A stretch of 64,000 nt of DNA from Marinomonas spartinae (GTDB taxonomy: Bacteria > Pseudomonadota > Gammaproteobacteria > Pseudomonadales > Marinomonadaceae). The stretch covers positions 21,418-85,417 of the forward strand of contig NZ_JAEMUI010000023.1 in NCBI RefSeq assembly GCF_016461715.1, given 5' to 3'. This document shows positions 53,205-62,040 of the stretch, piece by piece. Position numbers and translations under genes: made by a program. The notes beneath the pieces were generated by a model. That model saw nothing but the letters and a program-made list of their open reading frames with translations. It made no database searches and had not been told where the DNA came from. Position 1 is the stretch's first letter; each line of letters opens with the position of its first letter.

Positions 53205-53714
53205 CTATAAAGAGATGGGGCGATACTCTATCGCTTCGATGTAATAGGTTTTCTCACCGGTTGCTAGACGAATCATCACCTCATCACCTTCCTGTTTTTT
53301 CAGTAAAGCTTTTGCTACTGGGGAATCAATACTGATGTAGGCTGGGTTGTGATCCAGCTCATCAGGCCCGACAATGCGATGCGTTCGTTGCTCACCACTC
53401 TCATCCTCCAGCGTGACCCACGCACCAAAGAAAACCCTTGATTGATCAGCTGGCAAACGATCCACAACGGTACAAACCTCCAAGCGTTTTTCCAAATAAC
53501 GCACTCGACGGTCTATCTCTCGTAATTGCTTTTTACCGTAAATGTATTCTGCATTTTCTGAACGATCCCCCTGGGCAGCCGCTTCTCGAACGCTCTCGGT
53601 CACCGCTGGGCGCTTTTCTTTCCATAAGTATTTTAGCTCGGCAAGCAGGGTTTGAGCCCCTTCGTGTGTGATGTAAGCGGATTTAGGTGGGGAAGGAGGA
53701 CGATATCGACTCAT
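53205..53714 (-). CDS. greB: Transcription elongation factor GreB
   Basis: Rescues backtracked RNA polymerase by stimulating transcript cleavage. It is 169 residues with the GreB-type beginning RYRPPSPPKSAYITHEG, a coiled-coil antiparallel pair (to about 85) with EAAAQGDRSENAEYIYGKKQLREIDRR (tip acidic residues D and E in GDRSENAEY), and an FKBP-like C-terminal domain (ISIDSPVAKALLKKQEGDEV). Longer N-terminus and the RPP motif favour GreB over GreA. Confidence 0.95.
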   Translation of the reverse strand: MSRYRPPSPPKSAYITHEGAQTLLAELKYLWKEKRPAVTESVREAAAQGDRSENAEYIYGKKQLREIDRRVRYLEKRLEVCTVVDRLPADQSRVFFGAWVTLEDESGEQRTHRIVGPDELDHNPAYISIDSPVAKALLKKQEGDEVMIRLATGEKTYYIEAIEYRPISL

Positions 53715-53747
53715 AGTAGTAAGCTTAGTAAATCAACAATATGTTAG

Positions 53748-53896
53748 AAATCGAGACTTTTGCACGACTACTGCGCTTGCCAATACTTTGTTAAAAACAG
53801 ACTCAAAATGCTCATTTATAGCGATAAACTCCGCTTTCTCGTCTGTTTTTGCCGTGTCTTGGCGTCGCTTGTGACATCGTGCAAAGGTCTCAAATC
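53748..53896. repeat. MITE-like structured repeat element, copy B, with target-site duplication
   Basis: A 139-bp element (53753-53891) between greB and mscS. Terminal inverted repeats are GAGACTTTTGCACGAC and the complement of ATCGTGCAAAGGTCTC, with 14 of 16 matching. A perfect 5-bp direct repeat AAATC borders it (53748-53752 and 53892-53896). Internal arms lie at the same offsets as in copy A but with different bases: GCCAA/TTGGC (53779-53783 with 53859-53863) and AAAAACAGA/TCTGTTTTT (53793-53801 with 53842-53850). The centre is highly similar to copy A. It carries no open frame. Confidence 0.85.
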
Positions 53897-53954
53897 TTAA
53901 TAAAACATGCCATCAAACCAACGTCTGACAGCATGTTGATATAATGCAAAGTGG

Positions 53955-54785
53955 TTATGCTTCTTTGTTGTGTAGATGGACATCCATTTGAGGGTAAGGA
54001 ATACCAACACCTTGTTCATCAAAAGCGTATTTAAACTTCTCTAATAAATCCGCTCTGACGGTCCAATAGTCCCCAGAATTCACCCAAGGTCTTACAAAGA
54101 AGTTGACTGAACTGTCAGCCAATTCAGACACGGCTATTAAATACTTAGGCTCTTTGAGAATGCGTTCATCCGCGTTAATAATGTCTTCCATGATGCTTTT
54201 AGCAAGACGAATGTCGGCGTCATAACTAATACCCACCACCAAATCTAGGCGACGAGTTGCTTCACGAGAATAGTTCACAATGGAACCGTTCATAATGGAA
54301 GAATTGGGGATGATGATCACACGATTATCCGGCGTTTTTAGATAGGTATGGAATAACTCTATACGATCAACGGTTCCCATTTGCCCACCACCATCAATAA
54401 AGTCGCCAGCACGAAAAGGACGTAAAAGAATAATTAACACGCCAGAAGCGAAGTTAGACAAAGACCCTTGCAAAGCCAAGCCAACAGCTAAGCCAGCAGC
54501 ACCTAAAATGGCAATGAACGAGGTGGTTTGAACCCCAACTTGTCCTAATGCCATTAATACCACACCAGCAAACATTAAGGCGTACAGAATACTGGATGTA
54601 AAACCTGCTACCGCACGATCCACAGAGGCTTTAAGCATCCTATGTTCACACCAACGGGATATTTTAGAGGCGATATACTTACCGACCAATAAAATGACAA
54701 GGCCAATCACGATATTAATCACCATATCGGTTAACCAAGGCAACATGGCAGAGCCTTCACCTAGCCACTTTTCCAATTCACTCAT
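53955..54785 (-). CDS. mscS: Small-conductance mechanosensitive channel MscS
   Basis: Inner-membrane tension-gated channel of 276 residues (E. coli MscS 286) that releases solutes on osmotic down-shock. Three N-terminal membrane helices end in the pore-lining TM3 with AILGAAGLAVGLALQGSLSNFASG, the A/G-packed helix, followed by the cytoplasmic beta domain with RPFRAGDFIDGGG and VIIIPNSSIMNGSIVNYSREATRR in pieces (IIPNSSIMNGSIVNY). ATG 54785 (MSELEKWL) is preferred; the frame opens five codons earlier. Confidence 0.94.
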   Translation of the reverse strand: MSELEKWLGEGSAMLPWLTDMVINIVIGLVILLVGKYIASKISRWCEHRMLKASVDRAVAGFTSSILYALMFAGVVLMALGQVGVQTTSFIAILGAAGLAVGLALQGSLSNFASGVLIILLRPFRAGDFIDGGGQMGTVDRIELFHTYLKTPDNRVIIIPNSSIMNGSIVNYSREATRRLDLVVGISYDADIRLAKSIMEDIINADERILKEPKYLIAVSELADSSVNFFVRPWVNSGDYWTVRADLLEKFKYAFDEQGVGIPYPQMDVHLHNKEA

Positions 54786-54861
54786 GTATATCTCCCTCAC
54801 TACCTTATTAAATACGATGTTTTGAGCAAGATGCCCAATAAGACTCTTTCTATCATGAAAG

Positions 54862-55233
54862 TTAGACGATTAAATGTGTTTTATGCTGCCACTCATCCAA
54901 TAAACAGGTTAACTGCTTAAGCCCTTCAGAATGAAAACGCACACATTGTCGACCATCAATGAGTTTGGTTTCTTTACGAAATGCGTCATCAATCACATAA
55001 CACTTGGTACGTAAATTCTCTATTTGTTCATTGTCACGAATCATCATGCCAATGAACATATCCCAATCCTGCTCAGGTAAATTACCTTGTACAGCCTTGT
55101 CTAGCAAACTAACACAATCTGCCTCCGTCATACGATAATACGGAACTTTTGATTGGTAACGCATATAAAAGAGCATAATAGCAACTAATAAAATAAAAAA
55201 TAGCGCTATGGATAAAACCAACTGAGCAATCAT
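54862..55233 (-). CDS. Membrane-anchored protein, unknown
   Basis: I do not recognise this 123-residue protein. One N-terminal membrane helix (about 3-25, LVLSIALFFILLVAIMLFYM) is followed by a soluble domain with four cysteines (about 40, 78, 97 and 110). It probably faces the cytoplasm. It lies 92 bp downstream of the DUF2489 gene on the same strand, and both are single-helix membrane anchors, so they may work together. Function unknown. Confidence 0.6.
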   Translation of the reverse strand: MIAQLVLSIALFFILLVAIMLFYMRYQSKVPYYRMTEADCVSLLDKAVQGNLPEQDWDMFIGMMIRDNEQIENLRTKCYVIDDAFRKETKLIDGRQCVRFHSEGLKQLTCLLDEWQHKTHLIV

Positions 55234-55324
55234 CTCTAAATAACCCGTTTATGCCTGATAAATAGAATAAAGAACATTCAATGCCGAGTACTATTGAACC
55301 GGAATCACAAGCATTCAATCATCC

Positions 55325-55783
55325 CTATTGAAAGGAATAACTCAACAAGGCGTTTTTAGCACGCATCAATTGCTCGGCATGTTGCTGTTCATAGTTATCC
55401 ATTTCGACGCGAAACTTTTTACGAGCTTCTTTTGGCAAGGCACTCCATTGCTCGTGTGTTGGAATATGTTCCGTTTGCTCATGCAAATCATAAATGAAAC
55501 AAATATCCTTATGATCGGATAAATCCAACCCTAACTGATCCAGCAAATTTTTAATACGAATACTTGCCTCAATCCAACCTAACTCTTCGGAACCAACGGT
55601 TTTGAGCAAAATCTGAATGCTATCAATCCGAGCTTGACGCTCTTGAATGACGCGCTTCTCACCTTCTTTGATTCGCTCCTCACGAATTTTGGCAACTTTT
55701 AACTGGCGGACAATCACAATCAACGCCACAACAATCACGACTGCGGATACAGCCAGTAAACTAAAAAACGCCGTCAACGACAT
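55325..55783 (-). CDS. DUF2489 domain membrane protein
   Basis: 152-residue protein from ATG 55783; the frame also opens five codons upstream at 55798. One N-terminal membrane helix (FFSLLAVSAVVIVVALIVIV) precedes a charged helical region (about residues 28-55, KIREERIKEGEKRVIQERQARI) and a soluble DUF2489-type domain with GWIEASIRIKNLLDQLGLDL and IYDLHEQTEHIPTHEQW. No molecular function is known. It lies downstream of the inositol-phosphatase-like gene and upstream of another small membrane protein. Confidence 0.8.
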   Translation of the reverse strand: MSLTAFFSLLAVSAVVIVVALIVIVRQLKVAKIREERIKEGEKRVIQERQARIDSIQILLKTVGSEELGWIEASIRIKNLLDQLGLDLSDHKDICFIYDLHEQTEHIPTHEQWSALPKEARKKFRVEMDNYEQQHAEQLMRAKNALLSYSFQ

Positions 55784-55833
55784 AAAAACCTCATACAAAT
55801 ATCAACTTACGGCTAAAACCATAAAACAGCTCA

Positions 55834-56649
55834 TTATGCCTGACTTAACAAAGACAATAGCTCCTCATAAAGAGCGGGGACCGACACCAATAACGCCTCC
55901 CCATTAATCGCCTCAGGCCAAGGGGAGCTAATTGGCTCATAGCGCCCGATTGTCGCCCCAGCTTCTTGAGCGATTAACGCCCCAGCCGCCATATCCCAAG
56001 GCTTCAGGCTTTCAAAATACGCCTCTAAACGCCCAGCCGCGACCCAACACAAATCTAACGCAGCGGAGCCATTTCGACGAATATCCTGACACTTCGTCAA
56101 AATGACGCTGACACGTCGGATAATACTGGGGAGTGTACTTTTATCGTAGGGAAACCCCGTTGCCACCAAAGCATTACGACACTGTGTTTGTTGGGAAACA
56201 AAAAGGCGCTCACCATTTAAATAAGCCCCTTTTCCTTTCACCGCCCAGAAACATTCCTCTAAAAACGGCGCATTCACCACCCCAAGCACTCGCTCTCCGC
56301 AAAGATACAGGCCAATCGACACAGCCACATGGCGATGACCATGGGCAAAATTGACCGTACCATCAATCGGGTCGATAACCCAAACGGGCTTATTAGCAAG
56401 CTCAGCAAGGGCAAGTTTAGGTGACGACTCCTCCGATAAAATCACATGATCCGGAAACGTTTGCGTGATCTGCTGGCAAATATACGCATCGATTGCCAAA
56501 TCAGCCGATGTCACCAATTCATGATCTGCTTTGTAGTCTGTAGAAAACACCGCTTTGTTTCTGGCCTCGACCATCATCTGCCCAGCGTACGTGGCGATGC
56601 TTTTGGCAAAGTTAAGCCATTCATCTGTCTCTAATGGCTCTGAAACCAT
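55834..56649 (-). CDS. Inositol monophosphatase family protein
   Basis: 271-residue sugar/nucleotide phosphatase of the IMPase/FBPase fold. Metal-site motifs: ILSEESSPKLALAE (first glutamates), WVIDPIDGTVNFAHG (the D-P-x-D-G-T-x-N-F core) and KPWDMAAGALIAQEAGATIG (last aspartate). The family includes SuhB, inositol phosphatases and 3'(2'),5'-bisphosphate nucleotidase CysQ; the WDMAAG ending is common to all. The substrate is not decided. Minus strand, leading a loose cluster with the DUF2489 gene. Confidence 0.88.
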   Translation of the reverse strand: MVSEPLETDEWLNFAKSIATYAGQMMVEARNKAVFSTDYKADHELVTSADLAIDAYICQQITQTFPDHVILSEESSPKLALAELANKPVWVIDPIDGTVNFAHGHRHVAVSIGLYLCGERVLGVVNAPFLEECFWAVKGKGAYLNGERLFVSQQTQCRNALVATGFPYDKSTLPSIIRRVSVILTKCQDIRRNGSAALDLCWVAAGRLEAYFESLKPWDMAAGALIAQEAGATIGRYEPISSPWPEAINGEALLVSVPALYEELLSLLSQA

Positions 56650-56731
56650 GATTCATTTCCTTAGTAATCTATTCAATATATGGTGTGTTAAACCGTTCTT
56701 CACAAATAGCCAGCTTAATGTAGCCTTTTAA

Positions 56732-57400
56732 TTACGCCAAACGCGCATTCAGCCAAGCGGAGATATCCTGAATTTGCTCAGGACAAACGGAATGGGGCAT
56801 ATCATAGGTTTTATAGTCAACTAGATATCCCTTATCACTTAAAAGTTGACTAGCCTCTTGCGATAGACTGATAGGCACGACAGGGTCTTGCTTGCCATGA
56901 TGAATCAAAAAAGGCGTCTTGCCATTCGCACACTCTGACGCCGCAGGCACCATTGACTTATCCGCCAAATAAGTCGATAGCGCCATAACCCCAGCCAATG
57001 AATAAGAGGTCGTCAGGGATAGCTGATAAGCAATCACACCACCTTGTGAAAATCCCGCGACGACAATACGGCTAGGATCAATACCTTGTGCGATTTGTGC
57101 TTCAATAAGGTCACTGACTTGCGCGCAAGACTCAGCAATATTGTCTATATCAACCTTACGTTCCAAAGTGATTTCGTAAATGTCATACCAAGCTCGCATT
57201 TCCATACCGCCATTGACCGTCACGGGACGAATGGGCGCATGGGGAAACACAAAACGCACTTTTAAGGATGGATCAAGTGTCAATGCCGGGACAATGCCTT
57301 CAAAATCATGACCATCTGATCCTAAACCATGCAACCAAATAACAGCAGAATCAGGATTCTGCGCCGTCTCCACCACAACACTCGGTAATAATTCGGCCAT
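56732..57400 (-). CDS. Carboxylesterase/phospholipase family alpha/beta hydrolase
   Basis: 222-residue serine esterase. It starts with SAVIWLHGLGSDGHDF (oxyanion strand-loop), has the nucleophile in VVAGFSQGGVIAYQLS, and the catalytic acid and histidine in HHGKQDPVVPISL and DMPHSVCPEQIQ. The length and layout match the carboxylesterase B / acyl-protein thioesterase group. Its ribosome site GGAG directly abuts the glycerate-kinase-like terminator stem on the minus strand. Confidence 0.92.
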   Translation of the reverse strand: MAELLPSVVVETAQNPDSAVIWLHGLGSDGHDFEGIVPALTLDPSLKVRFVFPHAPIRPVTVNGGMEMRAWYDIYEITLERKVDIDNIAESCAQVSDLIEAQIAQGIDPSRIVVAGFSQGGVIAYQLSLTTSYSLAGVMALSTYLADKSMVPAASECANGKTPFLIHHGKQDPVVPISLSQEASQLLSDKGYLVDYKTYDMPHSVCPEQIQDISAWLNARLA

Positions 57401-57410
57401 TATTTACTCC

Positions 57411-57444
57411 AAAAAATAGGCTAATACGTTGCGTATTAGCCTAT
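57411..57444 (-). terminator. Rho-independent terminator after the glycerate-kinase-like gene
   Basis: A perfect 13-bp stem ATAGGCTAATACG/CGTATTAGCCTAT (57416-57428 with 57432-57444) is followed by TTTTTT on the minus strand, just before the esterase ribosome site. Confidence 0.9.
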
Positions 57445-57488
57445 CATAATGACACTCAATTGTGGCCGTTTTCCTACCAAGAAAACAC

Positions 57489-58466
57489 TCAATGCTCTAT
57501 TGGAAAACGCAGTTGTTTCACCTTCTGATGCTGGTCTAACGAAAACAGCACATCCGATCGCTCAGGCATGACAGCTAATAGATAACGCGTTAAACGTTCG
57601 TAATATTGCATAAAGCCCTTAAGCACTTCCGGCGACATGATTTTGATATCCAGAGTATCCAATACTCCCCCATGAATATCATAAAGATGATCCTCAAGCA
57701 TGCGCTCTTGTTTGTTACGCCACTCATAGACCACATCATAACCGGGTGATTGCATCCACATTTGAATATCAATCACATCAAACAGCACCTTATAATCCCC
57801 ATGAAGATGCTCATTAATTGCCTTTCTCCAAATCCCCTCTGGATCCTTATCTTGCTCCAAACGATTAATTGGTTTGTTAATGGCTTCTCCCAAAGAAAAC
57901 GCCCCCACACACCAACCTTCAAATAAAACAACATCAACAGGCCCCTGCACTTCGGGCCATAAATTCACAGGTTTTCTATCATCAAGGGATTTATCAAAAG
58001 CCGGCATACGCATTACTTCGTCTTGCTTAAGATTTTTTAAACGAGCGAAGACGCTCTGTGCCAATGGCATATCATGCGTACCAGGCACCCCTCGAGTAGA
58101 AAATAAGGAGTGTGTGCTATTGGCGTATTTCACACGATCTTTACGCGTGCTATAGAGATCATCCAAACTGACCACCACGCTATTGAGACCAAATCCTTTA
58201 TTAAGAATACGGCTAATAACGCGGCAAAAGGTCGTTTTCCCACAGCCTTGCGGCCCCCCTAAACCCACCACCAAAGGCCCTTGTTTAAGCGAGACTTTAC
58301 CACTTAACCAATTCGCAAAAGGGAGGTAGAGCGTATCTATTTCATTGACAAGAGCTTCATCTGCATACACGCTTCTCAGTGTTTGGGTAACCTCAAAACG
58401 TAAACGTCCAGCTAAAGACTCAGGCATATCATGCTTCCAATCATAGAAGCCTCTTGGATGCTTCAT
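57489..58466 (-). CDS. D-glycerate 3-kinase-like P-loop kinase (GlxK-unrelated, GlyK/YggC type)
   Basis: 325-residue P-loop kinase of the phosphoribulokinase/uridine-kinase group. The P-loop VVGLGGPQGCGKTTFC is followed by VVVSLDDLYSTRKDR (SLDDxY as in GlyK), RGVPGTHDMPL, PAFDKSLDDR and VVLFEGWCVGA. This order is that of D-glycerate 3-kinases (plant GLYK and bacterial homologues). The exact substrate is inferred. Several ATGs cluster at the start; 58466 (MKHPRGFYDW) is chosen, but 58490 is possible. It has its own terminator. Confidence 0.85.
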   Translation of the reverse strand: MKHPRGFYDWKHDMPESLAGRLRFEVTQTLRSVYADEALVNEIDTLYLPFANWLSGKVSLKQGPLVVGLGGPQGCGKTTFCRVISRILNKGFGLNSVVVSLDDLYSTRKDRVKYANSTHSLFSTRGVPGTHDMPLAQSVFARLKNLKQDEVMRMPAFDKSLDDRKPVNLWPEVQGPVDVVLFEGWCVGAFSLGEAINKPINRLEQDKDPEGIWRKAINEHLHGDYKVLFDVIDIQMWMQSPGYDVVYEWRNKQERMLEDHLYDIHGGVLDTLDIKIMSPEVLKGFMQYYERLTRYLLAVMPERSDVLFSLDQHQKVKQLRFPIEH

Positions 58467-58780
58467 CATAAGACAACACCTACACATCAAAAAATGACAT
58501 ACGAGGCAATTTACCTTGTCTTACTACAACCCCTAACTTCACTCAACATCTACCATTTGAGAAGTGAGGGACTGATTTCATTACTGCATTGTGTCGTTGA
58601 CTAGGTAATCCACTCGCCCGTTCCATTGATCCATTTCAACAACTGCTCCTATTCCAACAGCTATCCTCAAATAACGATAATCGTTCTAGCAACTATTAAT
58701 CGTTCTAATAACTATAGCAGCAAGAACACAATCGTACATTTTTTAACCAGAAAAATCACAAGACCAATCAAACGCTTTTT
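58467..58780. other. Intergenic region with a tandem 19-bp repeat
   Basis: About 314 bases between the glycerate-kinase-like start and the dinB stop. It contains two adjacent 19-bp copies, TAATCGTTCTAGCAACTAT and TAATCGTTCTAATAACTAT (58678-58696 and 58697-58715), differing at two positions. No gene or terminator was recognised; the kinase promoter must lie here. Confidence 0.45.
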
Positions 58781-59842
58781 TTAATCAAACACAATGCTTA
58801 GCTGTTCTGCCTGCTGTACAGATAAGCGATAACCTACTCCAATCAAACGAACAGGACGCATATGGCGTGAATAAGCCTGATGCAATAAGGAAGCAAACAC
58901 TTCATTGGAGAAGCTGCTTTGAATCGGTTGCTCTACCGTTGTTTGCCTAAAATCATTAAACTTTAATTTCAAATAGTATTTGCTAATCAGCGGATAAAAA
59001 TCCCGCCCCGCCAAACGCGCCTCTAAACTCGCCAGCAGCTCTGGCAGCATACTCAAACACTCTTCTAGTGAAGACAAATCATGGGGAAACGTATGCTCAA
59101 CAGACACACTCTTGCGCTCACGGGATACTTGCACAGGGCGATCATCAACTCCCTTGGCAAATTGTTGTAGCCGAAACGCCATACTCCCGACGGTTTTCTG
59201 TAATAATGAGAAATCTATCGACTGTAAATCCGAACATCGGTGCACCCCAATGGCGGCCAATTTTTCTTGAGAGACCTTACCAATCCCCGAAATGCATTTC
59301 ACAGGTAATTGTGATACAAACTCAAATTGACTTTCCGGTGTGACGGTTTTCAAACCATTAGGTTTGTTCCAATCACTGGCAACTTTAGCAATAAACTTAT
59401 TCGTCGCAACGCCTGCGGAGACTCGAATACCGACTTCGTTAAAAATTTGTTCTCGTATCGCTTGGGCAATCAATGTTGCACTACCTTGATAGGAAGAAGC
59501 GTCCGTCACATCCAAGTAAGCTTCGTCCAAAGAAAGCGGCTCAATAATGTCAGTATACTGCCGGAAAATGGCATGCATTTGCCGCGAGGCAATACGATAT
59601 TTCTCCATATTTCCGGGCAAAATAATTAAATTTGGACACAAGCGTTTGGCAATGGCGGTCGGCATCGCTGAACGTACACCGAAGGTACGGGCATGGTAAT
59701 TTGCCGTACATAATACACCACGAGATTGAGACGCTCCCCCGATAGCCAATGGCACCTTTTCCAAAGAAGGGTCATCACGCATCTCAATAGCCGCATAGAA
59801 ACAATCTGCGTCGATATGAATGATCTTCCTAAGCTTAACCAT
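58781..59842 (-). CDS. dinB: DNA polymerase IV (DinB)
   Basis: Y-family translesion polymerase of 353 residues (E. coli 351). Motifs: IIHIDADCFYAAIEMRDDP (first catalytic aspartate and steric region), LPGNMEKYR, LSLDEAYLDVT (catalytic D-E), SAGVATNKFIAKVASDWNKPNGL (core GVATNKFIAK), and the helix-hairpin-helix CISGIGKVSQEKLAAIG. The frame opens 29 codons earlier, but ATG 59842 (MVKLRKIIHID) is the family start and leaves the LexA box immediately upstream. Confidence 0.96.
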   Translation of the reverse strand: MVKLRKIIHIDADCFYAAIEMRDDPSLEKVPLAIGGASQSRGVLCTANYHARTFGVRSAMPTAIAKRLCPNLIILPGNMEKYRIASRQMHAIFRQYTDIIEPLSLDEAYLDVTDASSYQGSATLIAQAIREQIFNEVGIRVSAGVATNKFIAKVASDWNKPNGLKTVTPESQFEFVSQLPVKCISGIGKVSQEKLAAIGVHRCSDLQSIDFSLLQKTVGSMAFRLQQFAKGVDDRPVQVSRERKSVSVEHTFPHDLSSLEECLSMLPELLASLEARLAGRDFYPLISKYYLKLKFNDFRQTTVEQPIQSSFSNEVFASLLHQAYSRHMRPVRLIGVGYRLSVQQAEQLSIVFD

Positions 59843-59857
59843 GTCTTCACCCGAAAA

Positions 59858-59873
59858 CTGTATATAAAAACAG
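59858..59873. promoter_or_regulatory. LexA (SOS) box of dinB
   Basis: CTGTATATAAAAACAG at 59858-59873 is the canonical CTGT-N8-ACAG operator. It ends 16 bp before the dinB ATG. This puts dinB under LexA repression and SOS induction. Confidence 0.85.
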
Positions 59874-60168
59874 TATAATACCTTCCAAAAGCAAAAACAC
59901 GTCCTTACCCTAAAAAGCCCTACAACCAACTAGACTAAAAGCCATATAATGCGAGTGGAATCAGTAGATTTACACGGGAAAACATGGACGTCTCACAGAC
60001 AAATGGTTTACATTTTGTCCCTAGCAAAGGAAAGGAGTCATGATCTGGTCTACTTTTTGCTACAGGCATACATTATTCCTATGGTTAAACATCGCTAACA
60101 CGAGACGATTGCTGCGATCTTTCCATGCAAAAAACGAGATTTAGGACTTCCATTTAGGGGACGCCACC
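59874..60168. other. Divergent intergenic region, dinB / flgP
   Basis: Holds the rest of the dinB upstream region and the flgP promoter. Besides the LexA box and the sigma-54-like site at 60046-60060, no repeat, RNA or ORF was recognised. The flgP leader is about 97 nt. Confidence 0.45.
60046..60060 (+). promoter_or_regulatory. Putative sigma-54 promoter for flgP-flgT
   Basis: TGG at 60046-60048 and TTTGC ending at 60060 give the GG-N10-GC spacing of -24/-12 promoters (consensus TGGCAC-N5-TTGCA). Start near 60072. A second GG...GC nearby has wrong spacing. Confidence 0.55.
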
Positions 60169-60795
60169 ATGAAAACAACGATTCGACTACTCTTATTGGC
60201 CGCACTGGGGGCCACCTTAGCGGGATGCCAAAACTTAGGCCAAGGTACAGCGATGACCTGTACCACTGTTGGTCCTTGCAATGGCAATATAGTCGGCTCC
60301 CCTACCGCTACGGCACTCAACTACCCAAATAATGTGCAAAATGCGACGAATGTGATCGGTGTTATAAAACAAGAACCGATCATCATTCATGCCACAGGAT
60401 ACGCGGCCATCAACCCCAGTAAACGCTACACAAAATCCCAAGCAAAATTAATGGCGCTGCGCAGTTCCACACTAGATGCCTACCGAAACCTATCTGAACG
60501 CGTGTACGGTCTGAAAATTGACGGTACCAGCTCATTAAGCAATATGGTTTTGCAACATGATGAATTACGCTCTTACGTTGATGCCTATTTAGTCGGCGCA
60601 AAAATCGTCTCCCAACGTGAGCATGAAGATGGAACGTTTGAAACCGTTGTTGAAATGGCATTACAAGAGAACTTTCGTCAATGTGTCAGCAATCCATCCA
60701 GCATAAATAACGATCCGAAGTGTCAAATTCGCCCTGGTTATCGTGCTGTTAACGTAGAAAGTCATCCTACTACCAACTTTTATACAATCCAGTAA
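60169..60795 (+). CDS. flgP: FlgP-like flagellar lipoprotein (LPP20 family)
   Basis: 208-residue outer-membrane lipoprotein. The signal ends LAALGATLAGC with the lipobox LAGC, the cysteine at about 20. The LPP20/FlgP region follows with HATGYAAINPSKRYTKSQAKLMALRSSTLDAYRNLSERVYGL (core SQAKLMALRSSTLDAYRNL), and KIVSQREHEDGTFETVVEMAL. In Vibrio FlgP forms the outer-membrane H-ring of the polar flagellum. Its stop overlaps the flgT start (TAATG). Preceded by a sigma-54-like promoter. Confidence 0.88.
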   Translation: MKTTIRLLLLAALGATLAGCQNLGQGTAMTCTTVGPCNGNIVGSPTATALNYPNNVQNATNVIGVIKQEPIIIHATGYAAINPSKRYTKSQAKLMALRSSTLDAYRNLSERVYGLKIDGTSSLSNMVLQHDELRSYVDAYLVGAKIVSQREHEDGTFETVVEMALQENFRQCVSNPSSINNDPKCQIRPGYRAVNVESHPTTNFYTIQ

Positions 60796-61982
60796 TGCAG
60801 ATGTTTCGCTACCTGATTTACATGATCGTTGCTCTTGCATCGGTCGGACATTCCTTTGCCCAGACCGTCGACGCAGTCGGTACAGCCATTATTTATAATG
60901 GCGACATCACAGACGCTCGCTATCGGGCCACACAGCAAGCCATTAAACAGGCCGTCCTCCAGTCCAGCTCACGGGTCAGTGTTAACGATATCCTTAACAA
61001 TGGTGAGCTCAACTCTGATTTAAAAATCCGCAGTGCTGGACGAGTTCAACACGCAAAAATCATTTCCGAAACCCAAAAAGGCGATTTTTTAACGGTCGTC
61101 GCCCGCATCAACGTCACAGCTGACTACATGTGTAGTAACGGCGCCACAAATTACTATAGAAAATCCGTGGCTATCACTGGCTTTGCTTTGGAACACAGAC
61201 AACAAGCCAGCCTCGGGGCTTTAGGCAATATCTCCAGAGAGCTTCCCAAAGATTTTGCCGACGCCATCAACAAACAAGGCTTTTTAAGAGCGTTGGCAGC
61301 AACGAATATTGCCCTTTATCCAGACAGCATCAATGCCCCCTCACTAACAAACAACAATGACACCTTAACTGATGTGGTTCGGGTCGCTCAAAAACTTGGC
61401 ACACAATATGTGGTTAGTGGTGTTATACGTGATATTGCTCCCCTTTATATGAGACGCCCAAATGACCCCTATGCCAGCACAGACGACAAAAGTGAAAAGC
61501 AAAGAGACTTCGTTTTAGACATTTATATCTACGATGGTTTCAGTGGCGCATTGCTATTTCAAAAACGTTATAGTGAAATAGGCAACTGGGATATTTCTGA
61601 TCATGCTAAAGTCGGTTTTGGTAGCGCCCAGTTTTGGACGACTCATTATGGCAGGGTGGTCAAGGAAACACTTAGAGAGAGCGCAATCGATACCAGCGAA
61701 AAATTACGCTGCCAGCCCTTTATGGCCAATATTTTTCGCACAGAAGGGAAGCAAATTCACATTGCCGCCGGATCCGTGTCCGGGGTCAAAGCAGGAGATA
61801 AATTTAAGGTCTATCGTCGTTATGAGATATTTGACCAAGACCAAAAACCAGAAACACAACTGAATAATGCCAACATCAGTGTTACTATAACGCAAGTTCA
61901 GCCTAACTTTTCAATTGGGGAACTGTCGGTTGATGCGAAAATTCTGAACGTACAACCGCATGACGTTGTCATCGCATGGTAA
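60795..61982 (+). CDS. flgT: Flagellar assembly protein FlgT
   Basis: 395-residue exported protein with a signal peptide (YMIVALASVGHSFAQ). FlgT-N-like domain (ATQQAIKQAVLQSSSRV), FlgT-M (KSVAITGFALEHRQQASLGALG), and a C-terminal FlgT domain (EGKQIHIAAGSVSGVKAGDKFKVYRR). In Vibrio FlgT forms the H-ring and helps the outer T-ring around the sodium motor. It is translationally coupled to flgP by an ATG/TAA overlap. FlgO, found with these genes in Vibrio, is not in this window. Confidence 0.9.
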   Translation: MQMFRYLIYMIVALASVGHSFAQTVDAVGTAIIYNGDITDARYRATQQAIKQAVLQSSSRVSVNDILNNGELNSDLKIRSAGRVQHAKIISETQKGDFLTVVARINVTADYMCSNGATNYYRKSVAITGFALEHRQQASLGALGNISRELPKDFADAINKQGFLRALAATNIALYPDSINAPSLTNNNDTLTDVVRVAQKLGTQYVVSGVIRDIAPLYMRRPNDPYASTDDKSEKQRDFVLDIYIYDGFSGALLFQKRYSEIGNWDISDHAKVGFGSAQFWTTHYGRVVKETLRESAIDTSEKLRCQPFMANIFRTEGKQIHIAAGSVSGVKAGDKFKVYRRYEIFDQDQKPETQLNNANISVTITQVQPNFSIGELSVDAKILNVQPHDVVIAW

Positions 61983-62040
61983 CTTTTACAATTACGCTCC
62001 TTATGTACTATAGAGCGGTTTTACATTTTAGGACATTACA

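Noticed and set aside
60069..60110. Second sigma-54-like site (TGGTTAAACATCGC) before flgP
   Set aside because: The spacing between GG and GC is nine rather than ten bases; the site at 60046-60060 fits better.
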